Assembly (NCBI GenBank): GCA_013215445.1
Contig: JABSRA010000048.1
Location: forward strand, 1-35,095
Length of the DNA stretch: 35,095 nucleotides
Direction: 5' to 3'
Origin: Oceanospirillaceae bacterium
Lineage (GTDB): Bacteria > Pseudomonadota > Gammaproteobacteria > Pseudomonadales > Balneatricaceae
Made by a program: the position numbers and the translations under genes. Numbering within the stretch: the stretch's first letter is position 1; each line of letters starts with the position of its first letter. A model generated the notes under the pieces. It ran no database searches. It saw only the letters and a program-made list of their open reading frames with translations, and had not been told where the DNA came from. Below, piece by piece: positions 26,109 to 35,014 of the stretch.

Positions 26109-27476
26109 TTAAACAGCCGCTGCGCTGCTGAGCGGTTGATCCAGTTCTGAACTAATTAAGGTGCCAATCAGCGAGTTGGTATAGGCCTGTATAATTTCAA
26201 CCTCGGCAAATTTACCGATCAAGTGTGGGTTGTCGCAGCGAAAGTTAACCACGCGGTTGTTCTCGGTGCGCCCTGATAACATACCTGGGTCTTTCTTCGA
26301 GTAACTGGTGACTAAAATTCGCTGGGTGCTACCTACCATAGTGCGACTAATCTGTTGCGCATTTTGGGTAATTTTATTTTGCAGAATTTTCAAGCGCTCT
26401 TTTTTGGTGGCATCGGTCACGGTATCTGGAATGTCTGACGCTGGTGTGCCCGGGCGACGGCTATAGATAAAGCTGTAGGAAATATCAAAGCCAATTTGCT
26501 CGATCAGTTTCATGGTCTGCTCGAAATCGTACTCGCTCTCCCCGGGGAAACCAATGATAAAGTCCGATGAAAAACAGATGTCAGGTCGGGCTTTTTTAAT
26601 TTTTCGCATCTTAGATTTGTATTCAAGGATGGTATGGCCACGCTTCATCGCCATCAAGATACTGTCTGATCCCGATTGTACCGGTAAGTGTAAATGACTG
26701 ACTAATTCAGGGACTTCGGCAAAAACCTCAATCAGAGAATCGGTAAATTCGACCGGGTGTGAGGTGGTAAAACGAATCCGATCTAGGCCATCAATGGCGG
26801 CGACCAAACGAATTAACTCGGCCAAATCGGCGAAATCACCCTCGGCAGTTTCACCTTGATAAGCGTTGACGTTTTGCCCGAGTAGGTTAACTTCGCGCAC
26901 TCCCTGCTCTGCAAGTTCGAGGCATTCGGCTAAAACACTGTCTAGTGGTCTGCTAACCTCTTCGCCGCGGGTGTAGGGGACCACGCAAAATGTACAGTAT
27001 TTACTACAGCCTTCCATGACAGAGACAAACGCTTCGGCTCCGTTGGCGACAGGTGTCGGTAATACATCAAATTTTTCGATTTCGGGGAAAGAGACATCGA
27101 CGACGCCGATTTTTCCCTGATCGGTTAAATCAATCATCTCAGGTAGGCGGTGCAGCGTTTGCGGGCCAAATACCATGTCGACAAAAGGGGCGCGCTTGAG
27201 AATTTTGTCACCTTCTTGACTGGCCACACAACCCCCGACACCAATTTTGATATTGGGGTTTTTCTCTTTGAGCTTGCGCCAGCGACCCAGTTGATGGAAT
27301 ACCTTCTCCTGGGCTCTTTCACGGATAGAACAAGTATTGAGTAGCAGTATATCGGCGCTCTCAGGATTGTCGGTTAATTCGAGGTCATGGCTCACGCCAA
27401 GTAGATCCGCCATACGCGACGAGTCGTACTCGTTCATTTGACAACCGTGGGTCTTTATAAATAGCTTTTTCGCCAT
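26109..27476 (-). CDS. miaB: tRNA-2-methylthio-N6-dimethylallyladenosine synthase MiaB
   Basis: MiaB methylthiolates i6A37 in tRNAs reading UNN codons. The 455-residue protein has the N-terminal MTTase domain with cluster cysteines in [23 protein letters not shown] and [10 protein letters not shown]. The radical SAM motif CxxxCxxC lies in [16 protein letters not shown], and a C-terminal TRAM domain has [10 protein letters not shown] and GKFAEVEII. It opens the conserved miaB-ybeZ-ybeY-corC-lnt block, 69 bases upstream of ybeZ. Confidence 0.97.
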   Translation of the reverse strand: MAKKLFIKTHGCQMNEYDSSRMADLLGVSHDLELTDNPESADILLLNTCSIRERAQEKVFHQLGRWRKLKEKNPNIKIGVGGCVASQEGDKILKRAPFVDMVFGPQTLHRLPEMIDLTDQGKIGVVDVSFPEIEKFDVLPTPVANGAEAFVSVMEGCSKYCTFCVVPYTRGEEVSRPLDSVLAECLELAEQGVREVNLLGQNVNAYQGETAEGDFADLAELIRLVAAIDGLDRIRFTTSHPVEFTDSLIEVFAEVPELVSHLHLPVQSGSDSILMAMKRGHTILEYKSKMRKIKKARPDICFSSDFIIGFPGESEYDFEQTMKLIEQIGFDISYSFIYSRRPGTPASDIPDTVTDATKKERLKILQNKITQNAQQISRTMVGSTQRILVTSYSKKDPGMLSGRTENNRVVNFRCDNPHLIGKFAEVEIIQAYTNSLIGTLISSELDQPLSSAAAV

Positions 27477-27778
27477 TGTGCACCTTGCTCTATCTTTATG
27501 TCATTGGCTTGCGCCAAGTGTTGTTCTTTGGATTAAATCTCGGTATATCATTCGACATCACAGCGTGGGTGGAATACGTTTTGTACTTAATTCACGGGGA
27601 ATTTTAAGCGGCTGATAAACGAGAGGGCATTTTTGCGCATTATACTGTGTGCGTTAACTTATAGCTATTTTGCCGGCTAATAAGCTAAAAATAATTGCTG
27701 TTGTAGGATCACCGCTTGAAATATGATTGAAAGCCCTTATTTATAGGGCTGTATCAGTTGATAATTTGAGAATGTATT
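27477..27778. other. Divergent intergenic region miaB / DUF1820 gene
   Basis: This 302-bp divergent gap carries promoters for both sides. A TATACT near 27643 (after TTTTTGCGCAT) could be a -10 box. A hairpin AGCCCT-TATTTAT-AGGGCT (27732-27750) lies in the leader just before the DUF1820 gene. CTTGAA at 27715 with CCCTTATT 13 bases on is a poor sigma-32 match. No open frame is convincing. Confidence 0.35.
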
Positions 27779-28102
27779 ATGGCAAAAGATGATGCGGTAT
27801 ATCGCGTTACCTTTATCAATCAAGATAAAGTTATAGAAGTGTTCGTCAAGCATGTATATCAGAGTGATATATGGGGTTTTATTCAGTTGGAGGGCTTTAT
27901 CTTTGGGCAGCGTTCTGAGTTGTTGGTAGACCCTGGCGAAGAGAAGGTAAAACAGTTATTTAATGAAGTTAAGAGCTCATTTATCCCCACTCAGGCAATT
28001 TTGCGCATCGATGAAGTAGAGCGCTCTGGGGTGGCAAAACTATCTGAAGCTAAAGGTAATGTTACCCCTTTTCCAAGCGTGCCATCGCCGCGCAGAGATT
28101 AG
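27779..28102 (+). CDS. DUF1820 family protein
   Basis: This 107-residue small soluble protein has unknown function. The sequence VYRVTFINQDKVIEVFVKHVYQSDIWGFIQLEGFIFG (from residue 7), then LLVDPGEEKVKQLF, ILRIDEVERSGVAKLSEAKGNVTPFP, is the conserved core of DUF1820 proteins, which in Pseudomonas and relatives are also found beside miaB. The neighbourhood suggests a link to RNA or translation quality control, but that is inference. It is followed by a terminator shared with the convergent lipoprotein gene. Confidence 0.85.
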   Translation: MAKDDAVYRVTFINQDKVIEVFVKHVYQSDIWGFIQLEGFIFGQRSELLVDPGEEKVKQLFNEVKSSFIPTQAILRIDEVERSGVAKLSEAKGNVTPFPSVPSPRRD

Positions 28103-28114
28103 CTACTTTTACCG

Positions 28115-28146
28115 AACGGGGGATGGGAAAACCAGCTCCCCGTTTT
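28115..28146. terminator. Terminator between convergent genes
   Basis: AACGGGG (28115-28121) pairs with CCCCGTT (28138-28144), followed by TT. It sits between the DUF1820 gene and the convergent lipoprotein gene and could serve both. Confidence 0.65.
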
Positions 28147-28157
28147 AATCAGTACCG

Positions 28158-28631
28158 TCAATAGACGGATTTCTTTAGGCAGTTCTGCCCGGAATTGTTG
28201 CTAAGTAAGCGTGTTCCCGTCGCGGTTTCTACGCTGCCATCAATATAGATTAGTTCGACTTCATCGAGGCTAATGCATTGAATATCTTTGTTTTTCCACG
28301 TATTTGACCAAGTTGTACTTTGAGTTTTGCCTGGCGAAATCGGGCCCGCTAGTCGTACATAGGCACTTTTACGATTACCTTTTTTAGGATTTACACTGAT
28401 GCCGGCACTGTCATAGGCGGTCAATTTAAATCTGGCATAACTTAAATCGGCACTGGCAATATTTTCAAAATTAACCTTAACCCCAACCGAATGCTTTGAC
28501 GAAGAAATGATGGGGCTGGCATCGGCGATCAGTAATGGTGGATAAACCACCGCCACCGGTTTTGGTTTTGTAACACAGCCGATTAGAGAGATCGCAATAA
28601 TAGACAGTAACGTGGTTTTCCAAATTTTCAT
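28158..28631 (-). CDS. Predicted lipoprotein of unknown function
   Basis: From the ATG at 28631 (AAGGAT five bases upstream) this is a 157-residue protein with a lipoprotein signal peptide, MKIWKTTLLSIIAISLIGC, where Cys19 is the lipidation site. An upstream in-frame ATG at 28661 would spoil the signal peptide. The mature part is a beta-rich domain with VGVKVNFENIASADLSYARFKLTAYD (residues about 50-75), then SPGKTQSTTWSNTWKNKDIQCISLDEVELIYIDGS. This pattern resembles proteins with an immunoglobulin-like or FxLYD-type fold. Two mature cysteines may pair. No closer assignment is possible. Confidence 0.75.
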   Translation of the reverse strand: MKIWKTTLLSIIAISLIGCVTKPKPVAVVYPPLLIADASPIISSSKHSVGVKVNFENIASADLSYARFKLTAYDSAGISVNPKKGNRKSAYVRLAGPISPGKTQSTTWSNTWKNKDIQCISLDEVELIYIDGSVETATGTRLLSNNSGQNCLKKSVY

Positions 28632-28794
28632 GGTACATCCTTGATAATTACTCATTTGCATGAGTTATTGTTTATGTTGCGTTCAGTCTTTCGTTGTTCT
28701 GCCATAAACCATGGGCGAAACTGAATAATAATTGCCTAAATATACAGCTATTTTATGCAAAATCATTAAAAATCCTGCAATCAAAGGTTAGAGT

Positions 28795-29817
28795 TTAAAT
28801 GGCGAGTAGTGTTTTGTGGGGTTTGCCTGGAATTTCACGGGCTAATTTAGGGACTAAGTAACCCGGCAGTACGCATTGTAACTCAGCCATTAATTGTTGC
28901 GCTTGGTGATCTTCTATATTGAAATGTGCAGCACCTTGAACTCTATCCAGAACAAATAGATAGTAGGGCAGTGCCCCTGCCTTGAAGGATGCTATATGCA
29001 AGGCTTTTTGGGCTGTCACTGTGTCATTAATGCCCTTTAATAGCACGGCTTGGTTAAAGATGGTGACCTCGGCTTGTTGCAGTTTTGCCAGTGCCTGAGT
29101 AACGTCACTATCGAACTCGTTGGCGTGGTTGGCGTGTATCACCACAATACACTGTAGCCTAGTCTTGTAGAGTAGCTCGCACAGTACCTTAGTAATACGC
29201 ATGGGGATCACTACTGGCAGACGAGTATGGATGCGCAGTCGCTGCACATGGTCGATGGCCTCTATGTCGGCAACAAATTTTTCCAGTCTTTTGTCACTGG
29301 TTGCCAGTGGATCGCCCCCTGAAAAAATAACTTCTTCGATGTTATTGTCGGCTTTTATATACTCGATAATTGCCAGCCACTGACTCGGCCCAATATTATT
29401 TTCTGCGTAGGGGAAATGGCGACGAAAGCAGTAGCGGCAATTAATGGCGCAGGCACCGCTCAAGGTCAGTAAAACCCGGTTCTTATACTTGTGAATCAGC
29501 CCGGTAAGATGGTTTGCATCCCCCTCTTGCAGAGGGTCAGTACTATAGCCTGGGGTACTATCAAGTTCTGCCCGTTCAGGCAGTACTTGCAACAATAATG
29601 GGTCTTGATAATCTCCCTTGCGCATCCGCGAGGCGTAGGCGTAGGGGATTCTCATCTGAAAGTCACGTTGGGCCTGTGACGAATAGGGTAATTGCTTAAT
29701 GTCGAGCTGGGTGTATTCACACAGGCTCTTAATGTCTTTAATACAGTGGCCTAGTTGCCACTGCCAGCTAGCTTGGTTATCAGTGTCTAATTGCAGGGTG
29801 TCGATCTGGCTTTTCAC
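28795..29817 (-). CDS. epmB: EF-P beta-lysylation protein EpmB (lysine 2,3-aminomutase)
   Basis: EpmB is a radical SAM, PLP-dependent enzyme that makes (R)-beta-lysine for EF-P modification. The 340-residue frame starts with GTG at 29817, and its length and N-terminus (LQLDTDNQASWQWQL) suit the family. The [4Fe-4S] motif CxxxCxxC appears as CAINCRYCFRRHFPY, followed by EEVIFSGGDPLATSD (SAM-binding GGD). It is divergent from efp across 223 bp, with epmA just beyond, so the EF-P activation set is grouped here. Confidence 0.95.
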   Translation of the reverse strand: MKSQIDTLQLDTDNQASWQWQLGHCIKDIKSLCEYTQLDIKQLPYSSQAQRDFQMRIPYAYASRMRKGDYQDPLLLQVLPERAELDSTPGYSTDPLQEGDANHLTGLIHKYKNRVLLTLSGACAINCRYCFRRHFPYAENNIGPSQWLAIIEYIKADNNIEEVIFSGGDPLATSDKRLEKFVADIEAIDHVQRLRIHTRLPVVIPMRITKVLCELLYKTRLQCIVVIHANHANEFDSDVTQALAKLQQAEVTIFNQAVLLKGINDTVTAQKALHIASFKAGALPYYLFVLDRVQGAAHFNIEDHQAQQLMAELQCVLPGYLVPKLAREIPGKPHKTLLAI

Positions 29818-29919
29818 GAAGTGGTGCTCATATCTGGTGGTAAAAAAAATAATGATTAACTATATGACGGCATTGCCAATACACAGCGGCGGGTAGAAAG
29901 CGCAAATCATTGATGAAAG

Positions 29920-29947
29920 TTGCTCGCATTGTGCTTTTAAGTACAAT
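29920..29947 (+). promoter_or_regulatory. Predicted sigma-70 promoter of efp
   Basis: TTGCTC (29920-29925), a 16-base spacer and TACAAT (29942-29947) lie about 94 bases upstream of efp. This is the best match in the divergent epmB/efp gap. Confidence 0.45.
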
Positions 29948-30040
29948 AGCTGTCAAATAAAGCACAGCTTAGCGGCTACATAGGCAGCTCTTTGTAGTAG
30001 AATGCTGTGAAATTCATATTTATCGATATAGAGAAACTCA

Positions 30041-30610
30041 ATGGCATATTCAGCGAATCAACTTAAAAACGGTTTAAAAGTGATGATCGACGGGGATCCT
30101 TGTGCAATGCAACAAGTTGAATTCGTCAAGCCGGGAAAAGGTCAGGCATTTACCCGGGTTAAAATGCGTAACTTAATGACCGGTCGTGTTTGGGAGCGTA
30201 CTTTTAAATCCAATGAATCTCTTGAAGCTGCGGATGTCATGGAGCGGGATATGGAGTATTTGTACACCGATGGAGATATGTATCACTTCATGGTGCCAGT
30301 GACTTTCGAGCAATATGCAGTCGAAAAAAATGCAGTGGGTGATACGGTTAAATGGCTGAAAGATAATACCCTTTGTATCATCACACTGTGGAATGACAAG
30401 GCGATAGTAGTTACGCCACCTAATTTTGTTGAGCTTGAAGTCACCGAGACTGACCCAGGTCTTAAGGGAGATACAGCCCAAGGTGGCTCTAAGCCCGCGA
30501 CCTTGAGTACGGGTGCAGTCGTGCGTGTGCCACTGTTTATCGAAGAGGGTGAAATGCTGAAAATTGATACCCGCACCGGTGATTACGTGAGTCGCGCCTC
30601 TAAGGGATAA
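30041..30610 (+). CDS. efp: Elongation factor P
   Basis: EF-P relieves ribosome stalling at polyproline stretches. The 189-residue protein has the three-domain EF-P layout. The modified lysine is K33 in the loop [13 protein letters not shown]. Domain III ends with [27 protein letters not shown]. The PGKGQA loop is of the beta-lysylated type, consistent with epmA and epmB flanking it. Gene order is epmB (divergent), efp, epmA. An intrinsic terminator follows, so epmA has its own initiation or depends on read-through. Confidence 0.98.
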   Translation: MAYSANQLKNGLKVMIDGDPCAMQQVEFVKPGKGQAFTRVKMRNLMTGRVWERTFKSNESLEAADVMERDMEYLYTDGDMYHFMVPVTFEQYAVEKNAVGDTVKWLKDNTLCIITLWNDKAIVVTPPNFVELEVTETDPGLKGDTAQGGSKPATLSTGAVVRVPLFIEEGEMLKIDTRTGDYVSRASKG

Positions 30611-30642
30611 CCTGAGCGGTAACGACAGCTAAAACTTAACTT

Positions 30643-30672
30643 AAAAGCCTTAATTTTGATTAAGGCTTTTTT
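30643..30672 (+). terminator. Intrinsic terminator of efp
   Basis: A perfect 11-bp stem, AAAAGCCTTAA / TTAAGGCTTTT, with loop TTTTGA and a six-base T run lies 32 bases after the efp stop. Confidence 0.9.
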
Positions 30673-30776
30673 ATGTACAGGATGTAAGGTAGCTTGCGGT
30701 GACAGGGCAGAATTTTGTTCCTGACAAATTCTAAGTAACTACATCCGTGTAGCCAATGTCAAAGAGCGAGTATGGG
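30672..30776. repeat. Dispersed intergenic element, single-unit copy
   Basis: This is one full unit of the element at 19351-19549. It begins at the efp terminator T-tract with ATGTACAGGATGTAAGGTAG, then GACAGGGCAGAATTTTGTTC, hairpin AGAATTT/AAATTCT, hairpin CTACA-TCCG-TGTAG, and CAAAGAGCGAGTATGG. The second hairpin keeps pairing with different bases from the 19-kb copies. Confidence 0.8.
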
Positions 30777-30822
30777 TAGAGCAAATCTAAATGCTGAACA
30801 GTGTAGGTAATGGAGTTAACCG

Positions 30823-31788
30823 TTGAATAAAGATCTCTGGCAGCCAAGTGCCACGATTGAAACCTTGCATCAGCGCGGCAAAATGCTGGCCGCTATTCGT
30901 CAGTTTTTCGCCGATAAAGCGGTGCTCGAAGTGGATGTGCCGGTGCTTTCTCAGGCGGCGGTGTGCGATCCGTTTATTGATACTATGCGGGTTGAATATC
31001 GTCATTTTGTCGAGGACTCACCGATAGATTATTTCCTGCAAAGCTCTCCTGAATATGCCATGAAACGTTTATTAGCAGCCGGTAGTGGCTGCATCTACCA
31101 AATGTCGAAAGTGTTTCGTAACGGTGAGATTGGGCATAGGCACAATCCGGAATTCACCATGCTCGAGTGGTATCGATTGGGCTTTGATGAGCAGCAGCTG
31201 ATGGATGAGGTCAGTGCGTTGATTGAGGCGGTGACCGGTATTGGCGACTTTAGCCGCATTCGCTATACAGCGCTATTCAAGCGGTATCTGGGCTTAGATA
31301 TCGACAGCGCGAGTGATGCGCAGCTTGCACAAACTATGCGCGAGCATATTGAAGTGAGTGGCGATTACGACCGAGATGGCTGGTTAAACTTGCTGATGTC
31401 GCACTGCATTGAGCCCAAGTTAACAGGTGCGGTGTTTATCTACGATTATCCCGCCAGCCAAGCGGCGCTCGCCAGAGTAAAAATCGATGAGCAGGGGGTG
31501 GCAGTCGCCGCCAGGTTTGAATTGTTTATCGATGGAGTCGAATTAGCCAATGGTTATCATGAGCTTACCGATAGCCAAGAGCAAGCTAAGCGCTTTGCCG
31601 CCGATCAGTCACAGCGTCAGCAGTTAGCGTTGCCACAGCGGCCACTAGAGTCGCGCTTAGTTGCCGCTCTGTCACATGGCATGCCCGACTGTGCGGGTGT
31701 GGCATTAGGCGTCGACAGGTTGCTGATGTTAGCGCTGGGTAAAGATCACATTAAACAGGTAATGCCGTTTGATATTACCCGAGCCTAG
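30823..31788 (+). CDS. epmA: EF-P (R)-beta-lysine ligase EpmA (PoxA/GenX)
   Basis: EpmA is a truncated class II lysyl-tRNA synthetase paralogue that attaches (R)-beta-lysine to EF-P. Translation starts at TTG (30823): an in-frame TAA lies just upstream (30817-30819), GGAG sits seven bases before it, and the product aligns from its first residues with the family (LWQPSATIETL). The 321-residue protein has the synthetase core without an anticodon-binding domain. Visible motifs are motif 2 VFRNGEIGHRHNPEFTMLEWYR and motif 3 GVALGVDRLLMLALG, plus GVELANGYHELTD. With efp and epmB it completes the beta-lysylation pathway; the hydroxylase EpmC is not encoded here. Confidence 0.96.
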   Translation: MNKDLWQPSATIETLHQRGKMLAAIRQFFADKAVLEVDVPVLSQAAVCDPFIDTMRVEYRHFVEDSPIDYFLQSSPEYAMKRLLAAGSGCIYQMSKVFRNGEIGHRHNPEFTMLEWYRLGFDEQQLMDEVSALIEAVTGIGDFSRIRYTALFKRYLGLDIDSASDAQLAQTMREHIEVSGDYDRDGWLNLLMSHCIEPKLTGAVFIYDYPASQAALARVKIDEQGVAVAARFELFIDGVELANGYHELTDSQEQAKRFAADQSQRQQLALPQRPLESRLVAALSHGMPDCAGVALGVDRLLMLALGKDHIKQVMPFDITRA

Positions 31789-32022
31789 GCAACAGAAAAG
31801 GTCGTCGGTGCTGCAAGCTCGGGCTTGACAAGGTAACTTGAAATTTATCGGCAGAGGTTTGGCCTTGCACAAAAAAACTTCTTAGAACTCTTTTTGATGC
31901 AAGTGCAAATGCGCATCAGTGTAGTTATGTCTCTGGTGGTTAGAGGGCTTGGGAAGTAGGAATCAAAGGCAGCAAATTTAATAAAAAAATTAAACGACAA
32001 AATTGCGCGTGTAGGAATTCAA

Positions 32023-33108
32023 ATGGAAGCTTTAAAAAACGTATTTAATGAAAAATTTGTTAATAAATTTGCAGATGCTATTAAAACATATGACAAAAGT
32101 TTTAAAAAAGATGCTTATGTTAAAACAATATTGTTAAAGCTTGAAGCGCTTGAATTAAAAGAGCGAATGCGATTGATTTCTACACAAATCAATTTATCTA
32201 CAGATCTTTCTTATGTTGAAATGTTTGAAGTACTTAAAAAAAGTAAAACACATTTCTCATATGAAGAAAATATGGGATTGGCATCTATGGTTTTTCCTGA
32301 TTTTGTCGAAGTCTATGGGTTAGATGATTTAGGGGAATCTTTAGTGGCGCTGGAGTGTTTTACGATTGATTCTAGTTCTGAACTAGCAATACGGCCTTTT
32401 ATTTTAAAATATGAAGATGCAACTATGAGGCAAATGCTAAAGTGGGCTAAAAGCGAGAATGAACATATTCGCAGGTTAGCCAGTGAAGGCTGTAGACCAA
32501 GGCTTCCTTGGGCTATTGCCTTACCTCCTTTTAAGAAAGATCCTAAAAAAGTCTTTGAAGTGTTGGAGCTTTTAAAGAATGATGAATCTTTGTATGTACG
32601 AAAATCAGTTGCAAATAACTTAAATGATATATCAAAAGACAATGAAGAAATGCTGATTTCATTTGTTGGTGAAAATATTAATAAAACCAAGAATACCGAT
32701 TGGGTGTTAAAGCATGCTTCAAGAACCCTACTTAAAAAAGGCAATAAAAAAATACTTGCTTATTTTGGATATAAAGAAGCAAAACACGTACAAATAAAAG
32801 ATTTCAGGCTTAATCAGAGTGTCGTATTAGGAGAGAACCTATTATTTAGCTTTGATTTGTTTTCTGATGAAATTTTGGGAAATTTAAGAATTGAGTTTGA
32901 ATTGGATTTTGTCAGACAAAATAATAAACGAGGAAAAAAAGTGTTTATGATTTCCCAAAGTACACATGCTACAAATCAAAAAACTATTAATAAAAAATAT
33001 TCATTCAAAAAAATCACTACCCGACAATATTATAAAGGGGAACATTTTTTAAGTATTATTCTGAATGGCGTAAAACTTGAAACGAAAAGTTTTTTATTAG
33101 GGCAGTAG
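32023..33108 (+). CDS. AlkC-like DNA alkylation repair protein
   Basis: This 361-residue protein has an all-helical HEAT-like repeat domain (about 1-250) with the signature IRRLASEGCRPRLPWAIAL then SLYVRKSVANNLNDISKD, characteristic of the AlkC/AlkD glycosylase superfamily and in particular AlkC. AlkC enzymes excise N3- and N7-alkylated purines and do not need base flipping in the usual way. The C-terminal part (about 260-361; LGENLLFSFDLFSDEILGNLRIEFELDF) fits the Ig-like domain seen in some AlkC proteins. The gene is strikingly AT-rich and Lys/Asn-rich compared with its neighbours, and the 233-bp upstream gap has no shared element, which suggests horizontal acquisition. Confidence 0.85.
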   Translation: MEALKNVFNEKFVNKFADAIKTYDKSFKKDAYVKTILLKLEALELKERMRLISTQINLSTDLSYVEMFEVLKKSKTHFSYEENMGLASMVFPDFVEVYGLDDLGESLVALECFTIDSSSELAIRPFILKYEDATMRQMLKWAKSENEHIRRLASEGCRPRLPWAIALPPFKKDPKKVFEVLELLKNDESLYVRKSVANNLNDISKDNEEMLISFVGENINKTKNTDWVLKHASRTLLKKGNKKILAYFGYKEAKHVQIKDFRLNQSVVLGENLLFSFDLFSDEILGNLRIEFELDFVRQNNKRGKKVFMISQSTHATNQKTINKKYSFKKITTRQYYKGEHFLSIILNGVKLETKSFLLGQ

Positions 33109-33266
33109 CGAACTGTTCTGTGTGCCCCGCAGGGTGGGTGTCTGGGGGCTTGTTCGCCTCTTATTGATATCCAGGGCCGTTACCGTCATTTGCTGCGTAT
33201 CATTCCCCCAATCGATAGCAGCTCATTGGTAAGCCAGATTTAGATTGTTGATTTGTCTAGTCGAGG

Positions 33267-33911
33267 TCATAAATGGCCAACTTTGACTAAGATTGTGGTA
33301 TCGACTTCAACATAGGGGTCGTGTTTGCTCATATGCGGGTTTCTAATCCAACTGCCTGCTGAATATCGACCATGTTCGTCAATGAATTCACCGTTTAAGA
33401 CAAATATTTCTTCACCGCCGGCATGGCTGTGCGGCAAAAAATGGGTGCCAGCAGGCCAGTGTACCAGTGACGTAGAAATGCCTTGATAGGTATGCAATGA
33501 CATAACTTTTAGTTCAGCATAACCAGGAAACCACTCGCCACGTTGCGTGTCGATCACTATCTGTGCAGAATCGCCGCGCTGAAATTGATTCAATTTAACG
33601 AGCAGCACACAACCGTCTTGGCTAAAAGGTTGATGATGGCTGCCCTGGGGATTTCTGATATAAGTGCCCGCAGGATAGTCACCGTTTTCATCCGAAAAGA
33701 TCCCCTCAAGCACAATTATTTCTTCACCGCCAGGGTGGTTATGAGCGGTATAACCAGCACCGGCATCATATCTGACGAGGCTGGTTGCGTGGCCATTTTC
33801 GATACCTTCACGGGCCAGAGGTTTTCGCCAAACCCCCTTGGAGGGGCTCTCCTGCCAAGGTTGATCTTGTGTATGGATGACTACCTTTTGACTAAAATCC
33901 ATATTCAGCAT
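33267..33911 (-). CDS. Double-cupin protein, ChrR-like
   Basis: This 214-residue protein has two cupin domains in tandem. Domain 1 has AHNHPGGEEIIVLEGIFSDENGDYPAGTYIRNP and domain 2 has PHSHAGGEEIFVLNGEFIDEHGRYSAGSWIRNP, each giving the HxH-x4-E metal-ligand set. The domains resemble the cupin half of the ChrR anti-sigma factor, but no zinc-binding anti-sigma domain is present. It may be an oxidoreductase, isomerase or a metal-dependent sensor; function cannot be read. AGGAG lies seven bases before the ATG. It is divergent from a LysR regulator, its likely controller. Confidence 0.85.
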   Translation of the reverse strand: MLNMDFSQKVVIHTQDQPWQESPSKGVWRKPLAREGIENGHATSLVRYDAGAGYTAHNHPGGEEIIVLEGIFSDENGDYPAGTYIRNPQGSHHQPFSQDGCVLLVKLNQFQRGDSAQIVIDTQRGEWFPGYAELKVMSLHTYQGISTSLVHWPAGTHFLPHSHAGGEEIFVLNGEFIDEHGRYSAGSWIRNPHMSKHDPYVEVDTTILVKVGHL

Positions 33912-33978
33912 AAAAACTCTCCTAATGTTCTCGGTACGGATAACAATATTCCACGCTATAATTGCGCTACTTCAGCTA

Positions 33979-34006
33979 CATTGTAACGCTTCATGTTTCA
34001 TTGTAA
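33979..34006. promoter_or_regulatory. Candidate LysR operator, 20-bp-spaced direct repeat
   Basis: CATTGTAA occurs at 33979-33986 and 33999-34006, two helical turns apart, in the divergent cupin/lysR gap. LysR proteins bind such regions, though the classical T-N11-A palindrome is not clear. Confidence 0.3.
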
Positions 34007-34119
34007 AATTGAATAAAAAAATGCTATTAATAGAGTTTGTGAATTAATAAAAAGAAAGCTCAAGCGTCATTATCGGCCATTCAGCGGTCAGTTGATAAAT
34101 AATAGAGGGGCTAGCGACT

Positions 34120-35010
34120 ATGAATTTCTCACAACTAAAATTTATCAAAGCGGTGGCCGAGCTGGAATCATTCAGTCGAGCGGCTGAGTTTTGCAGCGTG
34201 ACCCAGCCGACTCTTTCCAATGGTGTGGCAAAATTAGAAGACGAGCTCGGTAAGAAAATTTTTATTAGAACCACTAGGTCTGTTACCACCACACACTTCG
34301 GACGATCATTGTTACCAATAATCACATCGATACTAACTCAGCAAAGTTTTATTTATAGCTCGGCAAAAGATTATGCTGATCCCGAGACCGTAGTGCTAAA
34401 AATTGGTATGTCGCCGTTAATCAGTACCAAGATCATCGCTCCGATGACCCATTCATTTAAATCGCAACACCCAAAGTTCGAAATATTATTCACTGAAGAT
34501 AATCTTAGCACTCTGGATGAAAAACTAGCCCATCAGGCACTCGATTTAATTTTGGTGCCAACCGTTAAAAAGAGTAAATCTAAATATGTACTATCTTTAT
34601 ACGAAGAAGATTTATACTTTATCAGTGACCATCAACAAGAGGCTAAAACTAAGGTTCAACTGAATGATATTAGAGATCAAACCTTTGTTATGGTGCCCGA
34701 TTCCTGCGGGCTTGCTGAGCTGACTCGCTCGCTGTTGCGTACTACCCGTACAGAAATTAAAGAATATGAAGGCAAGGCGCTTAGCTATCAAGTGTTGGCA
34801 GATTGGGCAACCCACGGTTTGGGCGCGGCGGTACTACCCAAGAGTAAAATTCCACTCGGTATGCCAAAGCAGCAGATATACAAAGCTGCTAAACCGATGA
34901 AAATATTTTTTGAAGCGAGATGGGTTTCATCTGACAATGCAGCACTACACAAATTGCTACAGCATTTCGAACAAAACATTCATAGCATGGTGGCGGGTAT
35001 GGTCGGCTAA
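34120..35010 (+). CDS. LysR-family transcriptional regulator
   Basis: This 296-residue protein has an N-terminal winged helix-turn-helix (MNFSQLKFIKAVAELESFSRAAEFCSVTQPTLSNGVAKLEDELG, residues 1-44; SRAAEFCSVTQPTLSNGVAKLE is the LysR signature). The effector domain has two Rossmann-like lobes (from about 90: LKIGMSPLISTKIIAPM; ... VMVPDSCGLAELT; GLGAAVLPKSKI). It is divergent from the cupin gene and is probably its regulator. The effector is unknown. Confidence 0.9.
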   Translation: MNFSQLKFIKAVAELESFSRAAEFCSVTQPTLSNGVAKLEDELGKKIFIRTTRSVTTTHFGRSLLPIITSILTQQSFIYSSAKDYADPETVVLKIGMSPLISTKIIAPMTHSFKSQHPKFEILFTEDNLSTLDEKLAHQALDLILVPTVKKSKSKYVLSLYEEDLYFISDHQQEAKTKVQLNDIRDQTFVMVPDSCGLAELTRSLLRTTRTEIKEYEGKALSYQVLADWATHGLGAAVLPKSKIPLGMPKQQIYKAAKPMKIFFEARWVSSDNAALHKLLQHFEQNIHSMVAGMVG

Positions 35011-35014
35011 AAGA

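Noticed and set aside
27715..27741. Sigma-32 promoter before the DUF1820 gene
   Set aside because: CTTGAA is present but the -10 (CCCTTATT) is too poor; probably chance.
31960..32022. Ada-type operator (AAAATTGCGCG) before the alkC-like gene
   Set aside because: Only a partial A/B-box resemblance with wrong spacing.
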